Positions 34,294-43,400 of a stretch of 64,000 nt of DNA are shown one piece after another. The notes under the pieces were generated by a model, which made no database searches, had not been told where the DNA came from, and worked only from the letters and a program-made list of their open reading frames with translations. The stretch lies in NCBI RefSeq assembly GCF_004001045.1, contig NZ_BIMK01000023.1, positions 82,091-146,090 on the forward strand, in the 5' to 3' direction. The translations under genes and the position numbers were made by a program. Within the stretch, counting starts at the first letter, position 1. Each line of letters opens with the position of its first letter. The stretch comes from Paenibacillus chibensis. GTDB lineage: Bacteria > Bacillota > Bacilli > Paenibacillales > Paenibacillaceae.

Positions 34294-35734
34294 GTTGCAC
34301 CTTCCTTTCCAGGCGGTTCGAAATTTTCGTCAGTATCGTGATGACGACAAGATACATGATCGCAACCACGAGCCAGATATCAAACGATGCAAAGGTTCTT
34401 GCAATGATAATTTTTCCCGATTGCGTCAGCTCCACCAAACCGATGGCCGAGAGGATCGAGGTATCCTTCAGCGTGATGACCAACTGATTGATGAATGATG
34501 GAATCATGACGCGAATGGCCTGCGGAATGATGATTTTGATCATGGCTTTCCGGTAAGGCAGACCAAGCGATCTTGCCGCTTCCATTTGACCACGGTCGAT
34601 GGATTCGATGCCGCCGCGGATGATTTCTGTTACATATGCGCCCGCATTCAGGCTGAGCGTTAAAATTGCGGCCAAAAACAGCGGCATTTTGAATCCCAAG
34701 GCTTGCGGAATGCCGAAATATATGAATAATGCCAATACCAGTAGCGGTATCCCGCGGAACAGATCAACAAACACGGTTGCGATGCCCCTCATCCACTTGC
34801 TGCGGCTCACTTTCATGAAACCGAAGATCAAGCCGAAGATGAAAGCGAAGAACAAAGAAACCAGGGTGTAAATCAGCGTTTTGCCCAATCCTTCAAGCAG
34901 CGGAGGAATGGAGTCGATAATTAATTCAAGCCGTCCCTGCTTCTGTTCAGTCCCCGTATTATTTTCCGCAAGATACTTGCTCTTGATGCGATCATACTCA
35001 CCGCTTGCTTTCAGGTCTTTAAGACCTGCGTTGAATTTCTCCAGCAGCTCCTGGTTTTGTCCTTTACCGACAGCAAAACCGTAAGACGCGCCTTTTTCCT
35101 TGTCGCCGACAAGCTTCAGGTCATCCTTCGTTTTGGCAACGTAAGCAAGGACCGGATAATCCTCGAAGCAAGCAACCGAATTGCCGGATTTTACGTCCTC
35201 GTACATCAGCGAGGAATCATCGAAAGGTACAACGGTAAAGCCGTATTTAGAGGCGATGGACTGCGCGAAGGTATAGCCTTCCGTTCCGGTCTTCACCGCC
35301 ACCTTCTTGCCTTTTAAGTCCTCGTAGCCCGTTATATCCGTGTTATCGCTGCGAACGGCCATGATCACACCGGAATCGAAATACGGATCCGAGAAATCGA
35401 ACTTTTGCTTTCTTTCATCCGTAATGCTCATGCCGGCAATGACGCCGTCTACCTGCTTCGATTCCAAGGCTTGCACCGCGGCATTAAAGCCAAGCGGCTT
35501 GACTACATACTGAAAATTCTGTTCCTTGGCGATTGCATCCAATAAATCCATGTCGATTCCCACGTATTTACCGCTTGTATCCTGGAATTCAAATGGAGCG
35601 AACGTAATGTCCGTGCCGATCTGATACACTTTTCCTTGGGAAGCTTCTGCCCCGGCATGCTCCATTCCTAACGGTATGCCCGTTATGAGGAGCATGAAAG
35701 CCATTGTAAATAGTAAGGTGCGCAGTATTTTCAT
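34286..35734 (-). CDS. Amino acid ABC transporter, substrate-binding protein fused to permease
   Basis: A 482-residue fusion. A signal peptide or anchor ('LLFTMAFMLLITGIPLG') is followed by a type 3 solute-binding domain at about residues 35-265 ('GTDITFAPFEFQDTSGKYVG', 'VDGVIAGMSITDERK', 'KVAVKTGTEGYTFA'), then a HisM/GlnP-type permease with the ATPase-contact loop 'ARSLGLPYRKAMIKIIIPQA'. This is the GlnP arrangement known from lactic bacteria: the receptor is tethered to the channel, two per dimeric transporter. Probable ligands are polar amino acids such as glutamine; not resolvable here. A hairpin and a cre-like motif lie upstream. Confidence 0.93.
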   Translation of the reverse strand: MKILRTLLFTMAFMLLITGIPLGMEHAGAEASQGKVYQIGTDITFAPFEFQDTSGKYVGIDMDLLDAIAKEQNFQYVVKPLGFNAAVQALESKQVDGVIAGMSITDERKQKFDFSDPYFDSGVIMAVRSDNTDITGYEDLKGKKVAVKTGTEGYTFAQSIASKYGFTVVPFDDSSLMYEDVKSGNSVACFEDYPVLAYVAKTKDDLKLVGDKEKGASYGFAVGKGQNQELLEKFNAGLKDLKASGEYDRIKSKYLAENNTGTEQKQGRLELIIDSIPPLLEGLGKTLIYTLVSLFFAFIFGLIFGFMKVSRSKWMRGIATVFVDLFRGIPLLVLALFIYFGIPQALGFKMPLFLAAILTLSLNAGAYVTEIIRGGIESIDRGQMEAARSLGLPYRKAMIKIIIPQAIRVMIPSFINQLVITLKDTSILSAIGLVELTQSGKIIIARTFASFDIWLVVAIMYLVVITILTKISNRLERKVQRG

Positions 35735-35761
35735 AGGGTCCTCCTCTTGTTAAACAACGTC

Positions 35762-35795
35762 TTAAGAAAGTTACCCATTTCTCATTCTTTCTTAA
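35762..35795 (-). promoter_or_regulatory. Inverted repeat in the leader of the amino-acid ABC operon
   Basis: TTAAGAAAG and CTTTCTTAA are perfect 9-bp arms 16 nt apart, about 28 nt upstream of the start codon. It may be an operator or an mRNA hairpin near the ribosome binding site. Confidence 0.4.
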
Positions 35796-35928
35796 ACAGC
35801 TGCTGCCTGACTGGTGTTAAATCTATACCGGATTCAGCCCATTTGCTAATCCTTTCACTCGAAATTTATAACATATAATTTTATTCTTTTCTAATAGCAA
35901 TATATTACAGCCGGTGAACACGATATTG

Positions 35929-35942
35929 TAAACGCTTTGCGC
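35929..35942. promoter_or_regulatory. Weak cre-like motif
   Basis: TGTAAACGCTTTGC matches the CcpA consensus except for the last two bases. It is about 195 nt upstream of the ABC operon start, so its relevance is doubtful. Confidence 0.25.
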
Positions 35943-35954
35943 GTCCAGGAGAAC

Positions 35955-35990
35955 AAAAAGAAGCCTGAGCATTAGGCTCCAGCTTCTTCA
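35955..35990 (-). terminator. Terminator of the discoidin-type gene
   Basis: An imperfect hairpin, GAAGAAGC..GAGC with GCTC..GCTTCTT, runs into TTTTTG on the minus strand. Confidence 0.65.
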
Positions 35991-36021
35991 CACTCCGATA
36001 TGCTCAGTATATGACTTATTT

Positions 36022-36813
36022 CTACGCCTCGCGGCCATAAACCTCGATTTGGCTCAGTGCCGGAAACGGAGATGGGTCATCCGAAGGAATCAACTCATGG
36101 AATGTCATCCATTTCACTGTTCGCGGCTCCAAGGCAATAAACTGCTTCAGATGCGTTTTCTTCAGCTCTGCCGTATGACGGCTTCCATCCGAAAAGGTAA
36201 GGGTCACCCGCTCCCAGTAATTGTCGTGCGGGAAATCCGCACGGATCGTGATGGCAACCTTGTCGATCTCCACAGGCCTGCCAAAGTTCAATGTGAGTTC
36301 CGCATCTTTTTGCTGATTGATTCCCCATGATTCGAAGGGCCACTTCCCGTGCGAGAAATTCACGCCTTTCCCGTTTATCGCGTTTCTGGCCGCAAATACC
36401 GATTCGCCGCGCGTCTCCACGTTAGCGTCAGCATGCGGAAAGCAGGTTTCGTTGACATGCTGATCGTATGGGTTGAGTGCGACATTTTTATAAGCATGAA
36501 TTTCTTCAGCGGTTGCTTCACGGACTGTAAGAACATGGAGTTCGCCGGAGAAGGATTTCGGAGAATAGGATTTTTTCTTTTCATCGAAAGGTATAAGAAA
36601 ACGATATTCATGTCCTGTCATAAAAATCAAAGCCGGATCCATGGCATCGTCGAGCTGAACGACAAGGTATACATTGACGTCCGCGCTTTTCAGCACAATC
36701 TCATCCCCCGGCTCGTAGGCCTCCCGATAAACCAAACGGGCTTGTCCCTGATCGCTAACATTGGCCCTGATACTTGCATCTTGGCTTCGTATTTCCAGCG
36801 ACAATTGTGTCAT
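36022..36813 (-). CDS. Discoidin (F5/8 type C)-like carbohydrate-binding protein without signal peptide
   Basis: About 263 residues from the ATG at 36813, behind GAGGAG. The C-terminal half has a coagulation-factor 5/8 type C / CBM32-like look: 'NPYDQHVNETCFPHADANVET' followed by 'AARNAINGKGVN' and later 'LTLNFGRPVEIDKVAITIRADF' and 'LSQIEVYGREA'. The N-terminal half is a separate beta-rich domain I do not recognise. No signal peptide or membrane helix is seen, which is odd for a sugar-binding module; an intracellular role or leaderless export are both possible. It lies upstream of nothing and downstream of tetR on the same strand. No catalytic motif is evident. Confidence 0.65.
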   Translation of the reverse strand: MTQLSLEIRSQDASIRANVSDQGQARLVYREAYEPGDEIVLKSADVNVYLVVQLDDAMDPALIFMTGHEYRFLIPFDEKKKSYSPKSFSGELHVLTVREATAEEIHAYKNVALNPYDQHVNETCFPHADANVETRGESVFAARNAINGKGVNFSHGKWPFESWGINQQKDAELTLNFGRPVEIDKVAITIRADFPHDNYWERVTLTFSDGSRHTAELKKTHLKQFIALEPRTVKWMTFHELIPSDDPSPFPALSQIEVYGREA

Positions 36814-36921
36814 CTTCGCACTCTCCTCGTCGGTTGAGTCATCTTGCATACATCATGGCTCATCATTCTTAGATATGTTCTGCAATCAACATGCATAATC
36901 CTTCCCTGCATATCCAATCCA

Positions 36922-37596
36922 TTACTCTTGCATGGCAAGCTGCTCAATCCCCCGTACGATGGCATCCAGCCCAATCCGGAACATATGCGCCGAACCCAAC
37001 TCATTAAAAATTTGATTCTCATGCATTCGCTTAATGATGTTCGGCCCGCTGCCCGTGTGAAGATCCAGGGATTGCTTAAACATCGAAGGAGCTCCGCCGG
37101 CCGATTCATCTTGCATGGCAACGTTCAACCGATTCATTTCATAGCGGTCTAATTCAAAAGAGATGACGTAATTCATAACGGTTGTGACCAGGGAAAATTT
37201 ATAGCTGTCGCTGAAGCGAAGCGGATCCAGGATTTGCAGCATCGTGTTGATCATCGACAAATAATCGGGCTCGGAAGGAAGAGTTCTCATCAGCAGCTGC
37301 GCTGAGCATGGATAGTTGTGAAGAACCTCTCTCATATGGGACGCAAAACCGCTTAGCCGATCCTTCCAATCTTCATGCGAAATATCCGCAAGCAAGCATT
37401 GTTTGGCCACTTCATTGGCAAGGGCCTGGAAAATGCTTTGTTTGCTTTTAAAATGCCAATACAAGGATGCAGCCTGTATATTCAGAAGGTCGGCCAGCTT
37501 TCGCATGCTGAATTCCTCCATGCCTTTTTGATCCAGCAGGTCCCAGGCCGCCTTCATAATATCTTCCTCGGTGATCTGCAGATTTTTTATCCTCAT
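36922..37596 (-). CDS. TetR family transcriptional regulator
   Basis: A 224-residue repressor from the ATG at 37596 behind AGGAGG. The N-terminal helix-turn-helix is 'LADLLNIQAASLYWHFKSKQ', and the C-terminal domain follows the tetracycline-repressor class. It is divergent from the 14-helix MFS pump gene at 37.8 kb. The 184-nt gap between the two starts contains three related 17-bp palindromes that are the obvious candidate operators, so it most likely represses itself and the pump until a drug-like ligand binds. Confidence 0.92.
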   Translation of the reverse strand: MRIKNLQITEEDIMKAAWDLLDQKGMEEFSMRKLADLLNIQAASLYWHFKSKQSIFQALANEVAKQCLLADISHEDWKDRLSGFASHMREVLHNYPCSAQLLMRTLPSEPDYLSMINTMLQILDPLRFSDSYKFSLVTTVMNYVISFELDRYEMNRLNVAMQDESAGGAPSMFKQSLDLHTGSGPNIIKRMHENQIFNELGSAHMFRIGLDAIVRGIEQLAMQE

Positions 37597-37651
37597 GGCT
37601 TCGTTCCTCCTGTTACTTTCTATCTTCATGATAAGCCATACCTCAATTAAA

Positions 37652-37668
37652 TTCTACCATCGTTAGAT
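37652..37668. promoter_or_regulatory. Candidate TetR operator, site 1
   Basis: TTCTACCATCGTTAGAT, the most degenerate of three related 17-bp near-palindromes (consensus ATCTNACANTGTTAGAT), closest to the tetR start. Confidence 0.5.
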
Positions 37669-37682
37669 TTCCACATCGCACA

Positions 37683-37699
37683 ATCATACACTGTTAGAT
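37683..37699. promoter_or_regulatory. Candidate TetR operator, site 2
   Basis: ATCATACACTGTTAGAT. It shares the 12-mer ACACTGTTAGAT exactly with site 3, 54 bp away. Confidence 0.6.
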
Positions 37700-37736
37700 A
37701 TTTTTATTTACAGCCAACATTCCGGGTGTTATATTT

Positions 37737-37753
37737 ATCTCACACTGTTAGAT
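37737..37753. promoter_or_regulatory. Candidate TetR operator, site 3
   Basis: ATCTCACACTGTTAGAT; arms ATCTCACA and TGTTAGAT are complementary at 7 of 8 positions. It lies 28 nt before the pump start, where bound repressor would block transcription. Confidence 0.65.
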
Positions 37754-37780
37754 TAATAAGATCAAAGGATGTGCATAGGC

Positions 37781-39217
37781 ATGATTCAATCCAAACAACA
37801 GCCGTCAACACCCGCTCCAGCCGAATTTTCGGTAAAAGCGATTTTTCCTGTATTGCTGGCTCTTATCTCAGGCATGCTGCTTGTGATGCTTGACAGCACC
37901 ATCATGAACGTCGCCGTTCCCCATCTGGAAAAGACCTTTTCCACCAGTTTGAAGACCATTCAATGGGCCATAACCGGCTACACATTGGCTTTATCCGTCG
38001 TCATTCCGCTTGCGGGCTGGTTCTCGGACCGGTTTACCGCCAAGCGGGTTTTTCTCGCTTCCATCGTTTTGTTCACCTTCGGTTCTTTGTTATGCTCGTT
38101 AGCCCAGACTCCGTCCCAGCTGATTGTTTTCCGGATATTTCAGGGGTTAGGCGGCGGAATGGTCGCTCCGATCGGCATGGCGATGTCTTTTACCATTGCT
38201 CCGCCCGAGAAGAGAGGATCCATTATGGGCATCTTGGGACTGCCGATGCTCGTCGCGCCTTTCCTGGGTCCGGTGCTCTCCGGCTGGCTGCTGGAATATA
38301 CGAGCTGGCACTGGATTTTCCGGATCAATGTGCCTATCGGCATCATCGCACTGATCATCGGGATCCAATGTCTGCCTGCCTCGAACAAAGGGAGTCGAAC
38401 CAAACTCGACCTTTGGGGGATGCTTCTGTCTCCTCTTGCCTTCTCCGGTTTAGTTTACGCGGTGCATCGTGGGGGCACGGATGGCTGGGGTGATATGTAT
38501 ACGGTAATCACGCTCATTACCAGCCTTGTTTTACTGGCCCTGTTCATTTTCGTGGAGCTGCGTCAAGAGAAGCCGCTTCTTGAGCTTCGGTCCTTCCGCT
38601 CGCTTGAATTTACGAAAGGCGTTATTCTGACATGGATTCATCAGATCGCCTTATTCGGCTCGATTCTGTTGATCCCGCTCTTCCTGCAGCAGGTTAGGGG
38701 TTACTCGTCCTTTGAATCCGGTCTCCTAGTTATTCCCCAAGCGATATTTTCCTTCGTCGGCATGCAAATCGGCGGGAAAATGTTTGATAAATACGGCGCC
38801 CGTCCAGTCGCATTTGCGGGACTTTCCCTGCTGGCTGCATCCCTGTACCTGTTATCGGGAATGCAAAGCGATACCTCTGTATACTGGATGATGAGTTACT
38901 TTGCCATGATGGGCCTGGGACAGGGACTGACCATGATGCAACTCGGTACCCATGTGATGAAATCCGCTCCGAAAAACCTGATCAGCCGGGTCACGCCGCT
39001 GACGGCTTCGGCTCAACAGATCGTCGGTTCTTTTGCCGTTACCATCATGTCCGGTTTACTTTCGTCCAACATTGCGAATCATAGGAGTCATGTGCAGAAA
39101 GATGCAGCCGGTGAAGTGATTCAAGCCATGATATCCGGATTCCACGATACGTTTCTGTTCTCTTCCACCCTGGCCTTCTGCGGTGTCATCATAAGCTTGT
39201 TTTTGCGCCGGAATTAA
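37781..39217 (+). CDS. MFS transporter, DHA2 (EmrB/QacA, 14-helix) family
   Basis: About 478 residues with fourteen predicted membrane helices. Motif D1-like 'MLDSTIMNVAVPHLE' and motif A 'GWFSDRFTAKRVFL' are clear, as is 'FRIFQGLGGGMVAPIGMA' (motif B). Members export drugs or dyes against a proton gradient. An ATG at 37781 with AAAGGA 11 nt upstream is preferred over one at 37769. It is divergent from tetR with three candidate operators between, the usual layout of an inducible efflux unit. Confidence 0.93.
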   Translation: MIQSKQQPSTPAPAEFSVKAIFPVLLALISGMLLVMLDSTIMNVAVPHLEKTFSTSLKTIQWAITGYTLALSVVIPLAGWFSDRFTAKRVFLASIVLFTFGSLLCSLAQTPSQLIVFRIFQGLGGGMVAPIGMAMSFTIAPPEKRGSIMGILGLPMLVAPFLGPVLSGWLLEYTSWHWIFRINVPIGIIALIIGIQCLPASNKGSRTKLDLWGMLLSPLAFSGLVYAVHRGGTDGWGDMYTVITLITSLVLLALFIFVELRQEKPLLELRSFRSLEFTKGVILTWIHQIALFGSILLIPLFLQQVRGYSSFESGLLVIPQAIFSFVGMQIGGKMFDKYGARPVAFAGLSLLAASLYLLSGMQSDTSVYWMMSYFAMMGLGQGLTMMQLGTHVMKSAPKNLISRVTPLTASAQQIVGSFAVTIMSGLLSSNIANHRSHVQKDAAGEVIQAMISGFHDTFLFSSTLAFCGVIISLFLRRN

Positions 39218-39255
39218 AGATTTGACGGGAAAACACGCAGACATGAATATACAGA

Positions 39256-39308
39256 AAAAGATGCAGACTACAGGATCGGTATGCGATCCTAAGCTGCATC
39301 TTTTTTTC
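39256..39308. terminator. Bidirectional terminator between convergent MFS genes
   Basis: GATGCAG...GGATC and GATCC...CTGCATC form a two-part stem, flanked by AAAAA and TTTTTTT. Confidence 0.88.
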
Positions 39309-40492
39309 TAATGCTGCGAGTTAAACTCTGTTCTGTAAAACCTGCGGATGAGAAGCAGGCACACGGGAAGCATAAGCGCGAACGCTGAAATGAGCCAAAT
39401 GGTGCTCGTGGCTTGGAATTGATCCAAGCTCCACCCGACCAGCAAGGGGAGTACGGCTCCGCCAACGCCGCCGGAAGCGATCAGGATGCTCGTAATTTGC
39501 TTGGTGTTCCCCGGAAATAGTCGATTGGCGAACACGATCCATATGGCGAATATTCCCGATAAACAAAGGCCGAGCATGAAGACGAGGATAAAAGACAACG
39601 CCGCTCCTTTTACCACCGTCATGCCTACGAGAAACAGAATGGCGCCGGAAGCGCTAATGAACAAAAACCTGAAATAGCTTATTTTTTCAGCCGCATAACC
39701 CGTAAAAACACGTCCGATCACCATGGCCATCCAAAAGACGGTGACGGACACCGTCGCTTCCGACGTTCCCTGCTTCAAATGCTGCACAAAAATCGATGGC
39801 ATAAAGTTGATCGCGCTCGTTTCGATGCCTACATAGAGAAATACAAAAACGATGAATATAACAAGTTTAGAAAAGGGCTTCGCATGTTTTGCCTTTGAGG
39901 TATCGTGATGGTTTTGCGGATGGTGTCGCGTCTCTTCCATAGGTTCAGATGAATGGGACGGGAGTTTACGGATCCATAACATGAAATTCAAGGCAGCCAG
40001 CAGCATGACAATGCCAAAAGCCCCGTTCCATTGATGCTTAGCGATCAAAAAGCCGGCAGCAAGCGGCATGAACAAAGCGCCTAAGCCAAACGCGACTTCC
40101 AGCCTGCTCATCAGCACGGCCCCTGCATGACCGGCTCTCTCCAATATCAAGGTCCCGATCGCCGTTTGTGTCATGCCGAAACCGAATCCGTTTAAAACGG
40201 CAAGCGCCAGCACAACCATCCATCCGGGCTGAGAAAATAAAAAAGCGTGAGCCATGACAAGGGCCAGCATCCCCAACCTGATGGTCCATTGTTCCCCTAT
40301 TCGCATGGAGGACAGGGGAGCCAGAAGGACTCCCAAGAAAAAACCGGCGAACTGCCCGAAGACGAGTTGCCCGCCGCCGCTGTAGCTTCTGCCGTATTCT
40401 CGCAACAATTCAGGCATTAAAGCGCCAAACACTACGGTTGCCAGACCCACCATGAAATACGCAAAGCATCCGAACCAAACTAAACGCCTCAT
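39308..40492 (-). CDS. MFS transporter, 12-helix, sugar-permease-like
   Basis: About 394 residues from the ATG at 40492, which follows GGGGGGAGG. Twelve membrane helices are predicted; 'YFMVGLATVVFGALMPELLREYG' opens the first and resembles FucP/YfkF-type permeases. There is a hydrophilic His-rich central loop ('ETRHHPQNHHDTSKAKHAK'). Lying 28 nt behind a DeoR regulator gene, a class that mostly senses sugar phosphates, it is more likely a carbohydrate importer than a drug pump. Its stop codon TAG sits at the edge of the shared terminator. Confidence 0.85.
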   Translation of the reverse strand: MRRLVWFGCFAYFMVGLATVVFGALMPELLREYGRSYSGGGQLVFGQFAGFFLGVLLAPLSSMRIGEQWTIRLGMLALVMAHAFLFSQPGWMVVLALAVLNGFGFGMTQTAIGTLILERAGHAGAVLMSRLEVAFGLGALFMPLAAGFLIAKHQWNGAFGIVMLLAALNFMLWIRKLPSHSSEPMEETRHHPQNHHDTSKAKHAKPFSKLVIFIVFVFLYVGIETSAINFMPSIFVQHLKQGTSEATVSVTVFWMAMVIGRVFTGYAAEKISYFRFLFISASGAILFLVGMTVVKGAALSFILVFMLGLCLSGIFAIWIVFANRLFPGNTKQITSILIASGGVGGAVLPLLVGWSLDQFQATSTIWLISAFALMLPVCLLLIRRFYRTEFNSQH

Positions 40493-40520
40493 CTTGTCCT
40501 CCCCCCAAGGCATATGGTTT

Positions 40521-41288
40521 CTAATCACACTTATCCTCTGCAGCAACCAGCAGTTCGACCTGGTGCTGTTCGAGCTTTCTCATCATGTCTTCGCTCGGCT
40601 TTTCGTCGGTTATTAACAAGTCGATGCAGTCCAGGCCGGCAACCTGGTACAACATCTGATCGCCAAATTTCGTGTGGTCGACGAGGACGATGACCTGATT
40701 AGCCCGTTTCAGCATGGCGCGCTTCACCTCCCCTTCTTCCACGAGCGGCGAAGAAAGGCAGCTGTTCGAAATGCCGCAGGAACTAAGAAATAATTTATCC
40801 ACCTTATAATCGTTAAGCATATTAATCGTGACTTGGCCATGCAGGAAACGATGCTGCGGATGGAGTTCTCCGCCTAACAGATACGTTTGTACAGATTCTT
40901 TATGCGATACAACGCCAGCGATATCGATAGAATTGGTGACGACGACAAGGCTGTGTGAGGTCAGGCTCTCAGCTGCAAACTGTACGGTTGTAGATGCGTC
41001 CATCATCATGCTGTCGCCAGGTTGGACTAACGATGCCGCGAATTTTCCGATTCGGCGTTTGACGCTGGATTCTCTTTCCAAACGTTCGCTGTACACGAAG
41101 ATGTCCTTTTTGGGGAGTACTGCACCGCCATGAGTCCGTGTTATGCGTCCCAGCTCCTCCATTTTCAACAGGTCGCGGCGTGCCGTATCCCGGGAAACCT
41201 CGAATAACTGACAGATGTCTTTAATGTCGATTCGCTTATGACGGTTCAAATGCTCCTGTATGGCGTGAAGCCGTTCTTCTTGAAACAT
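40521..41288 (-). CDS. DeoR family transcriptional regulator
   Basis: A 255-residue repressor from the ATG at 41288, behind GGGGGG. The DeoR helix-turn-helix is 'IDIKDICQLFEVSRDTARRDL', followed by 'RTHGGAVL', and the C-terminal sugar-isomerase-like ligand domain ('MMMDASTTVQFAAESL', 'LFLSSCGIS') senses a phosphorylated sugar. First gene of a two-gene unit with an MFS transporter; no kinase or aldolase is present, which is unusual for DeoR-controlled catabolic operons. Confidence 0.92.
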   Translation of the reverse strand: MFQEERLHAIQEHLNRHKRIDIKDICQLFEVSRDTARRDLLKMEELGRITRTHGGAVLPKKDIFVYSERLERESSVKRRIGKFAASLVQPGDSMMMDASTTVQFAAESLTSHSLVVVTNSIDIAGVVSHKESVQTYLLGGELHPQHRFLHGQVTINMLNDYKVDKLFLSSCGISNSCLSSPLVEEGEVKRAMLKRANQVIVLVDHTKFGDQMLYQVAGLDCIDLLITDEKPSEDMMRKLEQHQVELLVAAEDKCD

Positions 41289-41426
41289 GCTTCCCCCCGC
41301 TTTCATTCCGGTTTGAACGGAGAATGGTAAGGCATGATAAGTGTTTATGCAGCTATATAAGCATATTAGAACCATTACAGGGTTATTGCGGCCTGATGAG
41401 CTGAATATCGGATTTAAAATAAGATG

Positions 41427-41456
41427 TTGTTCATCCTAAATTTTGATAGGTATAAT
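41427..41456 (+). promoter_or_regulatory. Promoter of the RibD-like reductase gene
   Basis: TTGTTC (41427-41432), 18 nt, TATAAT (41451-41456), 35 nt before the start codon. Confidence 0.6.
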
Positions 41457-41490
41457 GCAGATATCCCTCATGTACAAAGGAGAAATGAAA

Positions 41491-42066
41491 ATGAGAAAAC
41501 TCGTTCTATTTCTGCACGCATCGCTTGACGGTTTTGTAGAAGGGCCGAATGGTGACATGGACATTGGCTGGGTTTCTTACGATGCTGATTTAGAGAATCA
41601 TGCGAAAGAAATTCTAAGCACGGCTGACACTGTCATTTGGGGTCGCGGGACTTATCATATGATGCACAGCTACTGGCCATCGGTGCCTTCGAACCCATCC
41701 GCTTCGGAGTACGAACGCAATCATGCCGAGTGGATCGAAAAGACAGCCAAAATCGTTTTTTCCACGACGCTGGATAATGTCGAATGGAATAATTCAATAC
41801 TCGTGAAAGAACATGTCGAAGAGGAGATCAATAAACTCAAACAGCAGCCAGGCAAGGATATGGTCATCCTCGGCAGTCCAAGGTTCGCCCACCACCTTAT
41901 GCAGCTTGATTTAATTGATGAGTATAAAATTACGGTTTCTCCCGTCCTGATCGGTAAGGGATTGCCGTTATTCCAAGGTGTCAAGGAGAAGATCAATCTG
42001 AATCTCATCGAGAACAAGACCTTTGATTCTGGCGCCATAGGTCTCGTTTACCAGACGGTAAGATGA
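41491..42066 (+). CDS. Dihydrofolate reductase family (RibD C-terminal-like) protein
   Basis: A 191-residue protein with the RibD/DHFR reductase fold: 'LVLFLHASLDGFVEGPNGD' at the N-terminus, 'ADTVIWGRGTYHMM' around the NADPH-binding region, 'MVILGSPRFAHHLMQ' and 'EYKITVSPVLIGKGLPLFQG'. Members are NADPH-dependent reductases of unknown natural substrate (YyaP/YwjB type), not true folate enzymes. The start at 41491 lies 8 nt after AAAGGAG. Monocistronic, with a promoter and a bidirectional terminator. Confidence 0.9.
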   Translation: MRKLVLFLHASLDGFVEGPNGDMDIGWVSYDADLENHAKEILSTADTVIWGRGTYHMMHSYWPSVPSNPSASEYERNHAEWIEKTAKIVFSTTLDNVEWNNSILVKEHVEEEINKLKQQPGKDMVILGSPRFAHHLMQLDLIDEYKITVSPVLIGKGLPLFQGVKEKINLNLIENKTFDSGAIGLVYQTVR

Positions 42067-42097
42067 CATTGTCACTTATTACATAGCCTACAATAAA

Positions 42098-42134
42098 AAA
42101 ACGAGAGCGATGAATGAACATCTGCTCTCGTTTT
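42098..42134. terminator. Bidirectional terminator between reductase gene and asd
   Basis: AAAACGAGAGC and GCTCTCGTTTT, 11-bp stem, 15-nt loop, T-rich on both strands. Confidence 0.88.
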
Positions 42135-42150
42135 ATTCGTACTGACCTTG

Positions 42151-43236
42151 TTATTTAGCCTGAATGTAACCTTCCGCCTTCAGCAGCTCGGCGATCAAGA
42201 CAGCGCCGCCTGCCGCGCCGCGAAGGGTATTATGCGATAATCCGACGAACTTGAAATCGTAGATCGAATCCTCGCGCAATCTTCCGACCGAGACGCCCAT
42301 GCCGCGCTCGATGTCGCGATCCAGTTTCGTTTGCGGTCTGTTGTCCTCTTCGAAATAAGTGATGAACTGCTTCGGTGCGCTTGGAAGACCCAGCTCCTGC
42401 GGACGTCCCTGGAACTGGCGCCAGCGTTCAATGATTTCTTCCTTGGATGGCGTCTTCTCGAATGAAGCGAATACCGTTGCCAAATGGCCGTCCGTTACCG
42501 GCACGCGGATGCACTGCGTCGTGATGAGCGGCGAGCTTGCTTTGACGATTTCGCCGTTTTCAATGCTGCCCCAGATGCGAAGCGGCTCCTGCTCGCTTTT
42601 CTCTTCCTCGCCGCCGATATACGGGATGACGTTATCCAGCATATCGGGCCAATCCGTAAAGTTTTTGCCGGCACCAGAAATGGCCTGATACGTCGATGCG
42701 ATTACTTGGGTCGGTTTGAAATCAAGCAGGGCATGAAGCGCTGGCACATAGCTCTGAATCGAGCAGTTAGGCTTCACGGCAATAAATCCAGTCGAAGTTC
42801 CCAGACGCTTTCTTTGAGCCGAAATCACTTCAATATGGCCCGGATTGATTTCCGGAATGACCATCGGTACGTCAGGCGTCCAGCGATGTGCCGAGTTATT
42901 CGAGATCACTGGCGTGCCCGTCTTGGCGTAGGCCTCTTCCAGGGCTTTAATTTCATCTTTTTTCATATCGACAGCACAGAAAATGAAATCAACCTGGCCG
43001 GCTACCTCTTCGACCTTCGAAGCGTCCTGCACGACGATCTGTTTGACTTTCTCAGGAATCGGACCGGCCATCTTCCATCGGTTCTGTACGGATTCTTCGT
43101 ACGTTTTGCCCGCCGAATTGCTGCTTGCCGCAATCGCGGTTACTTCAAACCAGGGATGCTCATCCAGCAGCTGTACAAAACGCTGTCCGACCATTCCGGT
43201 TCCTCCGACAATACCCACTTTAAGCTTCTCTGACAT
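42151..43236 (-). CDS. asd: Aspartate-semialdehyde dehydrogenase (fungal/archaeal-type)
   Basis: A 361-residue enzyme reducing aspartyl phosphate to aspartate semialdehyde, the branch precursor of lysine/diaminopimelate, threonine and methionine. The NADP-binding loop is 'VGIVGGTGMVGQRFVQLL', the catalytic Cys is C158 in 'KPNCSIQSYV', and the active-site His is in 'VPVTDGHLATVFAS'. Wording such as 'NNSAHRW' and 'VIPEINPGH' places it in the branch shared with archaea and yeast. The start at 43236 follows AAAGGA; the frame stays open into the leader, but that stretch is the T-box, not coding. Expression is controlled by the T-box upstream. Confidence 0.93.
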   Translation of the reverse strand: MSEKLKVGIVGGTGMVGQRFVQLLDEHPWFEVTAIAASSNSAGKTYEESVQNRWKMAGPIPEKVKQIVVQDASKVEEVAGQVDFIFCAVDMKKDEIKALEEAYAKTGTPVISNNSAHRWTPDVPMVIPEINPGHIEVISAQRKRLGTSTGFIAVKPNCSIQSYVPALHALLDFKPTQVIASTYQAISGAGKNFTDWPDMLDNVIPYIGGEEEKSEQEPLRIWGSIENGEIVKASSPLITTQCIRVPVTDGHLATVFASFEKTPSKEEIIERWRQFQGRPQELGLPSAPKQFITYFEEDNRPQTKLDRDIERGMGVSVGRLREDSIYDFKFVGLSHNTLRGAAGGAVLIAELLKAEGYIQAK

Positions 43237-43400
43237 TCGACATTCAAATCCTTTCAATCGTGGCATCTGATTTTCCGTTGCACCAACATCATCCAAGCGG
43301 ATGGCACTAACGCAAGGAGCTTCTTCTAGATTACTATTCAAGCTTCCTGGAATGGTGTGACTAACTTCGCAACAATGGTACCTGCGGTCACTTGAAATAA

